Source: Xenorhabdus ishibashii
Lineage (GTDB): Bacteria > Pseudomonadota > Gammaproteobacteria > Enterobacterales > Enterobacteriaceae
Assembly (NCBI RefSeq): GCF_002632755.1
Contig: NZ_NJAK01000001.1
Location: 2,294,001-2,358,000 of the forward strand
Reading direction: 5' to 3'
DNA: 64,000 nucleotides
Shown here in pieces: positions 57,893 to 64,000 of the stretch. The notes under the pieces are model-generated. The model was given only the letters and a program-made list of their open reading frames with translations, did not search any database and was not told the DNA's origin. Every line of letters starts with the position of its first letter. The stretch's first letter is position 1. Position numbers and translations under genes: made by a program.

Positions 57893-58354
57893 ATGATTGA
57901 ACAGATTGCTACTCAGCCAGCCTGGTTTTGGCTCTGTTTTGGTGGCCTGCTTCTGATTGCGGAATTACTGGGAACAGGGGGATATCTATTGTGGACAGGA
58001 AGTGCAGCCGTCGTTGTTGCCCTGATCACATGGGTTTTCCCTAATATGGGTTGGGAACTGCAAGGCACGCTGTTCGCTGTCTTGACCTTGCTTTCTGTTA
58101 TTGCATGGCGTAGCTGGCTACGCCATCGCCCACGCCAATCTAGTGATAAATCACTCAATCAGAAAAACTACCAGTTGATTGGATTACGTACCCGTTTAAT
58201 CACAGATACCGAAAACGGCTTTGGGCGAGTCAAACTGGCTGATGGCAGTTGGCGCGTTCACTGTGACCAAGAGCTTCCAGCCAATACCGAAGTTGAAGTC
58301 ATCGCCGTTGACGGAATCACATTAAAGGTGAGACCAGTTCCCCATCACCCGTGA
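57893..58354 (+). CDS. ybbJ: NfeD-family membrane protein YbbJ
   Basis: 153 residues with membrane segments at about 11-50 and 57-72, then a C-terminal OB-fold (NfeD type: [20 protein letters not shown]). It is 18 bases downstream of qmcA. Its end overlaps that of cueR, convergent, by ten bases. Confidence 0.9.
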   Translation: MIEQIATQPAWFWLCFGGLLLIAELLGTGGYLLWTGSAAVVVALITWVFPNMGWELQGTLFAVLTLLSVIAWRSWLRHRPRQSSDKSLNQKNYQLIGLRTRLITDTENGFGRVKLADGSWRVHCDQELPANTEVEVIAVDGITLKVRPVPHHP

Positions 58355-58749
58355 TGTTTACAGCAGCCAGATAAATGCTCAATGATGGGACAATCAGCCC
58401 CATCATCTCCCGGACATTCAGCCACCAATGCCAGTAATTTTTCCTTTATCTTTTGCAATTCCAACATCGTTTTTTCTATTTCTGCCACCTTTTGCAACGT
58501 CGCCATTTTTACATCTGCACTGTGACGGTCAGGATTGTGAAATAGTCTCAGCAATTCGCGACACTCCTCCAACGTAAACCCGACTTCTTTCGCCTGACGC
58601 AAAAGCATCAGTTCGTCGATGTGCCTTTGCTGATAGTAACGATAGCCATTATCTCCTCGTTTGGGCACAGTAATAAGATCTTTTTCTTCATAAAACCGGA
58701 TCGCTTTGCTGGTTAAACCGGTCTTACGGGCAATTTCACTGATATTCAT
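58345..58749 (-). CDS. cueR: Copper efflux regulator CueR
   Basis: MerR-family Cu(I) sensor of 134 residues. N-terminal [20 protein letters not shown], dimer helix, and the metal-binding loop CPGDDGADC with the two cysteines. It is divergent from copA, and its operator lies between them. Confidence 0.97.
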   Translation of the reverse strand: MNISEIARKTGLTSKAIRFYEEKDLITVPKRGDNGYRYYQQRHIDELMLLRQAKEVGFTLEECRELLRLFHNPDRHSADVKMATLQKVAEIEKTMLELQKIKEKLLALVAECPGDDGADCPIIEHLSGCCKHHG

Positions 58750-58758
58750 AATTTCCCC

Positions 58759-58790
58759 TTGACCTTCCCCTTGCAGGAAGGTTTAGCCTT
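58759..58790 (+). promoter_or_regulatory. CueR-controlled copA promoter
   Basis: The palindrome ACCTTCC-CCTTGCA-GGAAGGT (58762-58782) lies between -35 TTGACC (58759-58764) and -10 TAGCCT (58784-58789). The 19-base spacer is the long one required by MerR-type activators. Confidence 0.93.
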
Positions 58791-58828
58791 AATGATAAGT
58801 ATATCACTCTGTATCAGGAGATATTTTT

Positions 58829-61582
58829 ATGTCCACAACCACCATTCTCGCCCTTCAAGGCCTGACTTGTATGCATTGTGTCGGCAGGGTCAAAAAAGCT
58901 CTGGAAAAAATACCCGGCGTTGAACTGGCAGATGTGAGCCTCAATTATGCCAAAATTATCAGTAATGTTTCATCTGATGAATTGATTGCCGCTATTGTTG
59001 CGGAAGATTATCAAGCGAAGATTGCCATCCAACCTGATGTTGTATTACGTTTGTCAGGTTTAAATTGCATGAAATGTGCCGGTAAGACACAAAAAGCATT
59101 AGAAACTGTGGAAGGTGTGATCGCCACAGAAGTTGATACCCAAACAGCAAAAATCTATGGTACAGCAGATAGCAGTGCTTTAATTCATGTTGTTGAACAA
59201 ACCGGATATCACGCTAAATTAGCAACGGAAGCCGATTTCCCAAAAACTGAGCCGCTGGCAATACATGTTCCACAGACTCCGGAGTCTTTGGCAGCGGCAA
59301 CATCTCCGACTCCGGTAGAAATAACCTCCGTTGATCACAACAACAAAAATGATGCGAGTGATAATAATAGTGACAGTATCCAACTTCTGCTGGATGGCAT
59401 GAGCTGTGCCAGTTGTGTCAGCAAAGTACAAAACGCCCTGCAATCCGTTGATGGTGTGGAACATGCCAGAGTCAATCTTGCAGAAAGAAGCGCATTGGTC
59501 ACAGGTCATGCATCACCAAACGCCTTAGTTGAAGCTGTGCTCAAGGCGGGTTATGGCGCTGAGGTTATTCAGGATGAAACAGAGCGTCGTGAACGCCAAC
59601 AACAAGTGGCACAAGCGAATATGCGCCGTTTTCGCTGGCAATCAGCCCTTGCGCTAGTGGTTGGAGTGCCTGTCATGGTGTGGGGAATGATAGGCGACAA
59701 TATGATACTTACACCAGCAAACCATGCCATTTGGCTAACGATTGGTTTGATAACACTGGTTGTCATGGTATTTGCAGGCGGACATTTTTATCGCAATGCG
59801 TGGCAAAGCCTAAAAAATGGCAGTGCAACAATGGATACCCTTGTCGCTCTGGGTACTGGTGTAGCGTGGCTTTATTCAATTAGCGTCAATTTATGGCCAG
59901 ACATTTTTCCTCCCCAAGCTCGTCATCTTTATTATGAAGCCAGTGCCATGATCATCGGTTTGATCAATCTTGGCCATGCCTTGGAACAACGCGCTCGCCA
60001 ACGCTCTTCCAAAGCCCTTGAGCGATTATTGGATCTAACACCACCAACAGCGCGGATAGTTACTACTGAAGGTGAAAAAACAGTGCCACTGACCGATGTG
60101 ATGCCCAATATGATATTGCGCCTGACAACAGGAGAACGTGTGCCGGTCGATGGTGAAATTATTCAAGGTACAGTTTGGTTGGATGAAGCCATGCTGACAG
60201 GTGAACCCATTCCTCAGCAGAAAACAACCGGCGATACCGTCCATGCCGGCACCGTAGTTCAGGATGGTAAGGTATTGTTTAAAGCTAATGCAGTTGGCAG
60301 CCAAACAACCTTGGCACGTATTATCAAACTAGTTCGTCAGGCACAAAGTAGTAAACCTGAAATCGGCCAATTGGCCGATAAAATATCATCAATATTCGTG
60401 CCTATTGTCGTTGCAATCGCCCTGATCGCTGGTGCAATTTGGTATTTTGTCGGCCCCGCCCCACAAGTCATGTATGCACTGGTTATCATGACCACGGTTT
60501 TGATTATCGCCTGTCCTTGTGCTCTTGGGCTGGCAACCCCCATGTCCATCATTTCTGGGGTGGGAAGGGCTGCCGAATTCGGGGTATTGGTGCGTGATGC
60601 TGATGCCCTGCAACATGCCAGCCAATTGGATACGATTGTTTTCGACAAAACCGGCACTTTAACGGAAGGTATGCCACAGGTGACAGCGATCCATACCTTT
60701 AATGGTTTCACCGAAGAGCAAGTATTGCTATGGGCTGGTGCCTTGGAAAATGGTTCAAATCACCCTCTGGCAAAGGCCATTTTGCTGAAAGTAGCAGGAC
60801 AAAAATTACCCGACTTGCAAACATTCCGTACCCTCGCAGGATTGGGTGTTAAAGGAGAAATTGGAGACGTCACGCTACTATTGGGGAATCAACAATTACT
60901 TGAACAATATCAAATTGAAACAGCAGAATTAAAGCCACTTGTTGCGACACAGGCAGAAAAAGGCATCACTCCCGTTATCCTGTCAGCTAATGGGCAAATC
61001 GCTGCCCTGTTTTCCATCCACGATCCCTTGCGCCAAGACACGGTTTCTGCCCTGCAACGCTTACATCACCAAGGTTACCGTTTGGTTATGTTAACAGGGG
61101 ACAACTCGACTACGGCGAATGCTATCGCACAAGAAGCAGGTATTGACCAAGTTATTGCCGGTGTTCTACCTGATGGCAAAGCAGCAGCTATTCAGGCACT
61201 TCAATCAGAAGGCAAAAAAGTGGCGATGGTTGGTGATGGCATTAATGATGCTCCTGCATTGGCGCAAGCGGATGTCGGCATTGCGATGGGAGGCGGCAGT
61301 GATATCGCTATAGAAACTGCAACAATTACCCTGATGCGCCAAAGTTTGCATGGGGTTGCTGATGCAGTTGAATTATCTCGCGGCACATTGCGTAATATGA
61401 AGCAAAACCTATTTGGGGCATTTGTCTACAATACCTTGGGCATTCCAATTGCAGCCGGCATTTTATACCCTTTCACGGGCACTTTATTAAACCCTGTCGT
61501 TGCAGGAGCCGCCATGGCGCTGTCTTCTATTACTGTCGTCAGTAATGCCAATCGCTTATTGCGCTTCAAGCCTAAATCCTGA
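58829..61582 (+). CDS. copA: Copper-exporting P1B-type ATPase CopA with three N-terminal metal-binding domains
   Basis: 917 residues, about 80 longer than E. coli CopA. Three HMA domains are visible: [14 protein letters not shown] (about 10), [14 protein letters not shown] (about 79) and [14 protein letters not shown] (about 190). The Cys-Pro-Cys membrane motif is in [11 protein letters not shown], the phosphorylation site is DKTGTLTEG, and the C-terminal [10 protein letters not shown] follows. The first two HMAs have CMHC/CMKC rather than the usual CxxC with Gly-Met-Thr-Cys. It is under CueR control. Confidence 0.97.
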   Translation: MSTTTILALQGLTCMHCVGRVKKALEKIPGVELADVSLNYAKIISNVSSDELIAAIVAEDYQAKIAIQPDVVLRLSGLNCMKCAGKTQKALETVEGVIATEVDTQTAKIYGTADSSALIHVVEQTGYHAKLATEADFPKTEPLAIHVPQTPESLAAATSPTPVEITSVDHNNKNDASDNNSDSIQLLLDGMSCASCVSKVQNALQSVDGVEHARVNLAERSALVTGHASPNALVEAVLKAGYGAEVIQDETERRERQQQVAQANMRRFRWQSALALVVGVPVMVWGMIGDNMILTPANHAIWLTIGLITLVVMVFAGGHFYRNAWQSLKNGSATMDTLVALGTGVAWLYSISVNLWPDIFPPQARHLYYEASAMIIGLINLGHALEQRARQRSSKALERLLDLTPPTARIVTTEGEKTVPLTDVMPNMILRLTTGERVPVDGEIIQGTVWLDEAMLTGEPIPQQKTTGDTVHAGTVVQDGKVLFKANAVGSQTTLARIIKLVRQAQSSKPEIGQLADKISSIFVPIVVAIALIAGAIWYFVGPAPQVMYALVIMTTVLIIACPCALGLATPMSIISGVGRAAEFGVLVRDADALQHASQLDTIVFDKTGTLTEGMPQVTAIHTFNGFTEEQVLLWAGALENGSNHPLAKAILLKVAGQKLPDLQTFRTLAGLGVKGEIGDVTLLLGNQQLLEQYQIETAELKPLVATQAEKGITPVILSANGQIAALFSIHDPLRQDTVSALQRLHHQGYRLVMLTGDNSTTANAIAQEAGIDQVIAGVLPDGKAAAIQALQSEGKKVAMVGDGINDAPALAQADVGIAMGGGSDIAIETATITLMRQSLHGVADAVELSRGTLRNMKQNLFGAFVYNTLGIPIAAGILYPFTGTLLNPVVAGAAMALSSITVVSNANRLLRFKPKS

Positions 61583-61612
61583 CTGAATATCAGAAAATTT
61601 TATTTTCCCCAT

Positions 61613-61643
61613 GAAAAGCTAAACATGTTCCGTTTAGCTTTTC
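61613..61643 (+). terminator. copA terminator
   Basis: Stem GAAAAGCTAAAC/GTTTAGCTTTTC with a 7-base loop, 30 bases after copA. Confidence 0.8.
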
Positions 61644-61722
61644 ATCCTGCACTTTTCCCTCTTTCTTGTTGGCTATGAACAGGTTAGCATACTGCCTAAT
61701 GTCAGCTATTGGAGTATGCAAT

Positions 61723-62535
61723 ATGGGAAAATTAATGACATATTTCAGTAATATATTGGGATTCAATTCCCAACGGCATTATCCCTATCCTGCTTTTGAC
61801 ATCAATTTAAATAAAAACAAACAGCTACATATTGTTGGCAGCATTCATATGGGTACTAAAAATATGTGCCCACTTTCTGAGGTATTGCTGGAGCAATTAG
61901 CGCAAGCAGATGCGCTGATTGTCGAAGCAGATATCACTCAGGCTAATAGTCCTTTCAAGGAAACGTTTCCTGAGCAGATCCCGTTGTCACAACGTTTATC
62001 GCCCGAAAATTTTGATTGTTTACAACGTTATTGCCAAGAAATTCAACATGCTGTCACACTGCTGGATCCGTTATCATCATGGCAGATTGCATTAATATTA
62101 CAGACTGCTCAAGCCCAATATTTAGGGCTACACTCTCAATATGGTATCGATTATCAATTATTGAACAGCGCAAAAGCGATCAATAAACCCATTATCGAGT
62201 TGGAAGGAACTGATGCACAAGTTAACCTTCTCACCAATTTGCCAAACGGGGGGATCTCTTTATTAGAAGATACCATTGTCCATTGGCATACCAATGCCCG
62301 TGCTTTACAAACTATGATTAGTTGGTGGATGAATTACAAATCTGAGAAACAAAATCAGGTAATACCAATGACATTCTGCGAAGAGATTTATCAAACCCTA
62401 ATGTCTGAACGCAACCGTCAATGGAGTGAGCAATTACATCGTTTACCGGCAGGAAAATATTTGGTTGCAGTAGGCGCCTTACACCTTCACGGCGAGAATA
62501 ACTTACGGCAGATGTTGGTAAAACCACAAACATAG
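61723..62535 (+). CDS. ybaP: TraB/GumN family protein YbaP
   Basis: 270 residues. TraB-type motif HIVGSIHMGTKNMCPLSEVL near residue 35, GYDIDYQLL-like YGIDYQLLN, and the C-terminal VAVGALHLHGENNLRQ, with the conserved His residues of this putative metalloprotease-like fold. ATG 61723 is chosen because GGAG precedes it. Function is not established. In E. coli ybaP is adjacent to copA and ybaK, as here. Confidence 0.88.
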   Translation: MGKLMTYFSNILGFNSQRHYPYPAFDINLNKNKQLHIVGSIHMGTKNMCPLSEVLLEQLAQADALIVEADITQANSPFKETFPEQIPLSQRLSPENFDCLQRYCQEIQHAVTLLDPLSSWQIALILQTAQAQYLGLHSQYGIDYQLLNSAKAINKPIIELEGTDAQVNLLTNLPNGGISLLEDTIVHWHTNARALQTMISWWMNYKSEKQNQVIPMTFCEEIYQTLMSERNRQWSEQLHRLPAGKYLVAVGALHLHGENNLRQMLVKPQT

Positions 62536-62616
62536 TAGCTTCATTTGCCTGTTTCATTCGAAAATCCCCATTTATTACAGATAAGCAGTTATAAATTGAT
62601 CGTTATAGGAAAAAAT

Positions 62617-63093
62617 ATGACTCCCGCTGTTATCTTGCTAGAAAAACAAAAAATTAATTTCAAACTTCACTCTTATGTCCACGATGTTAATGAACATAAT
62701 TTTGGTGATGAAGTGGTGAAAAAACTCGGTTTAGATGCCAATCAGGTTTTTAAGACATTGTTGGTTTCTTTAAATGGCGATCCCAAAAATCTTGCTGTCG
62801 CTGTGACCCCTGTCTCAGGGCAACTCGATTTGAAAAAGGTGGCTAAAGTTTTCAAGGCCAAGAAAGCAGATATGGCTGAACCCCAACTGGCACAAAAGGT
62901 AACGGGTTATTTAGTGGGTGGCATTAGCCCATTAGGGCAAAAAAAACGTCTACCTACTGTGATTGACAGTCAGGCACAAACCTTGCCAACTCTATTTATT
63001 TCTGGTGGAAAACGTGGTTTAGATATTGAATTGTCCCCCACAGATTTATGCCGATTACTTAACTGTTCATTTGCTGAAATTGCTAAATTTTGA
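62617..63093 (+). CDS. ybaK: Cys-tRNA(Pro) deacylase YbaK
   Basis: 158-residue YbaK/ProX-type editing enzyme that hydrolyses Cys-tRNA(Pro). It begins [20 protein letters not shown]; the conserved lysine is in VFKTLLV, and [17 protein letters not shown] holds the substrate loop. ATG 62617 with GGAAAAAAT is preferred to an upstream start at 62545. Confidence 0.93.
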   Translation: MTPAVILLEKQKINFKLHSYVHDVNEHNFGDEVVKKLGLDANQVFKTLLVSLNGDPKNLAVAVTPVSGQLDLKKVAKVFKAKKADMAEPQLAQKVTGYLVGGISPLGQKKRLPTVIDSQAQTLPTLFISGGKRGLDIELSPTDLCRLLNCSFAEIAKF

Positions 63094-63254
63094 AAATTGA
63101 TTGCAACTCCCGTTGAATTTTTTCGAGCTGGCTCTGTTTTCTTTAAAACAGGGCCTTGTGATAAGTAATAATGCCGATATACTTTCCTCACAGCGCAAAA
63201 ATCATTAATTACCATTTCAATTAACTTAGTTTATTTAAATAGAAGAGGAATAAA

Positions 63255-63422
63255 ATGGCCACCTCATCATTTTTTAGACAAATGGTTATCACTGATCCAA
63301 AAGCAATTAAAATGCTTAGAAGGGCTAATAGAAGAAAACCAAAGGATGATTTTGAAAAAATAGATTTTGAAGCAGAGCAAAAGGAGGCAATAGAGATATT
63401 AAAACGAAAATTCTTACTCTAA
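63255..63422 (+). CDS. Small antitoxin-like protein
   Basis: 55 residues, MATSSFFRQMVITDPKAIKM, then LRRANRRKPKDDFEKIDFEA and a basic end. AAGAGGAATAAA precedes the ATG. It overlaps the following GNAT reading frame by 25 bases, the coupling expected of a toxin-antitoxin pair. No DNA-binding fold is evident; the assignment rests on position and size. The 160-base gap before it contains a stem (GGCTCTGTTTT/AAAACAGGGCC) near 63131 without a T-run. Confidence 0.6.
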   Translation: MATSSFFRQMVITDPKAIKMLRRANRRKPKDDFEKIDFEAEQKEAIEILKRKFLL

Positions 63423-63946
63423 GAAAGATATTATCAGATTTTGGTAATGACCGGACAGAAAAATATTTACTCTCCTTTTCCTGTCCCAAAAATCGCGATG
63501 TAGAGTCATTTTTGCATTTGAAATCAATTAGATTCGAACAAGCTGATGTAACCAGGACTTATCTTATCCTGGATGATAATGGTTTGATTCTTGCTTATTT
63601 CTCATTAACCTTTAAGGAGTTATTAGTAAACAATTTTGCTATTTCAAAAACCAAAATAAAAAAACTTAATGGTATCAGTAAAAATGCTAACACAATAAAA
63701 GTTTACTTGATTGGCCAAGTAGCTAAAAATTTTTCATTAAATGAAAATCCAATAGGATTTAAAGATATTTTTCTTTACGCAAAGAATATCATTAACATTT
63801 CAAAAACATTAATTTGAGGAAGGATTATTGCATTAGAGTGTGAAAATACCCCTCAACTCATAGCGTTATATATGAAACATGGACTTGAAAAACTACCAAC
63901 CAAAGGAGAAAATAATTCATTAATTACTATGCTATTTAATAATTAG
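63398..63946 (+). pseudogene. GNAT acetyltransferase toxin-like protein interrupted by a stop
   Basis: Reading frame of about 180 residues: FSCPKNRDVESFLHLKSIRF, TRTYLILDDNGLILAYFSLT, TIKVYLIGQVAKNFSLNENP, then ...SKTLI and a TGA at 63815-63817. After it the same frame continues GRIIALECENTPQLIALYMK to the stop at 63944-63946. TGA stands where a glycine codon (GGA) is expected, so a single base change truncated the protein before its last strand and helix. The strong AAGGAGG (63381-63387) points to a start near 63398, where only ATT is in frame; no ATG, GTG or TTG is available there. The remaining 54 bases of the window hold no gene. Confidence 0.65.
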
Positions 63947-64000
63947 ATTATTATTAATCTTTAACCGTTCCTATTATAGATTATGCATAACATTTCTTAT

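Noticed and set aside
63131..63155. Hairpin after ybaK as a terminator
   Set aside because: The stem is good, but there is no T-run on the correct side in either direction.

Overview
The window looks like the chromosome of an enteric gammaproteobacterium of the Xenorhabdus/Photorhabdus kind. This is inferred from E. coli-like gene blocks (yjdC-dsbD-dcuA-aspA-fxsA-groSL, epmB/efp/sugE, tRNA-Leu-rsmC-holD-rimI, dusA/qor, ybb-tesA-cnoX-qmcA-nfeD-cueR/copA) broken up by AT-rich biosynthetic islands, decayed insertion sequences and prophage remnants. No species marker is present, so the genus is an inference.

Layout. 1-13.5 kb is mostly conserved housekeeping: disulfide reductase DsbD, the C4-dicarboxylate carrier DcuA with aspartase, FxsA, the sigma-32 driven chaperonin operon, EF-P and its modifying enzyme EpmB, and a guanidine-II riboswitch controlling a guanidinium exporter. 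A solitary restriction-modification type controller gene with its operator lies at 11.1-11.4 kb without any R-M genes. 13.5-17.2 kb is an amine/aldehyde oxidation operon (FAD oxidoreductase, cupin, aldehyde dehydrogenase) whose last gene is frameshifted.

17.8-26.0 kb is the most interesting part: an AT-rich biosynthetic island. An acylating aldehyde dehydrogenase and a 4-hydroxy-2-oxoacid aldolase (an MhpF/MhpE-like pair without the rest of a catabolic pathway) are followed by a stand-alone NRPS adenylation enzyme, a SyrB2-like non-heme iron oxygenase/halogenase with a His-Gln-Val facial motif, and a free carrier protein. After a terminator come a LysE exporter, a cupin, a type II thioesterase and a second LysE exporter, and then a convergent AraC regulator. 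Together they suggest a route that makes a small non-proteinogenic amino acid, loads it on a carrier, modifies it by C-H functionalisation, releases it and exports it.

26-30 kb is a scrapyard of IS110, IS982, IS6 and another transposase remnant, a second quinone oxidoreductase gene, a DUF2000 gene and an internally deleted copy of the aldehyde dehydrogenase segment from 15.6-17.2 kb. 29.9-34.2 kb returns to core genes (phoA, a DUF1435 gene, two tRNA-Leu(CAG), rsmC, holD, rimI).

34.3-46.0 kb is a heavily deleted prophage region with an integrase at each end pointing inward, an eleven-gene overlapping early operon, a broken tail-tip gene J, two tail fibre genes of different type and an unknown membrane protein in a typical cargo position. 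It ends at the 5' end of dusA, which carries a one-base frameshift. 47-64 kb holds qorA, a small secreted protein flanked by IS-end-like direct repeats, an MFS transporter, the ybb/tesA block, the CueR/CopA copper system (CopA with three metal-binding domains), ybaP, ybaK and, at the right edge, a GNAT toxin-antitoxin-like pair whose toxin has a premature stop.
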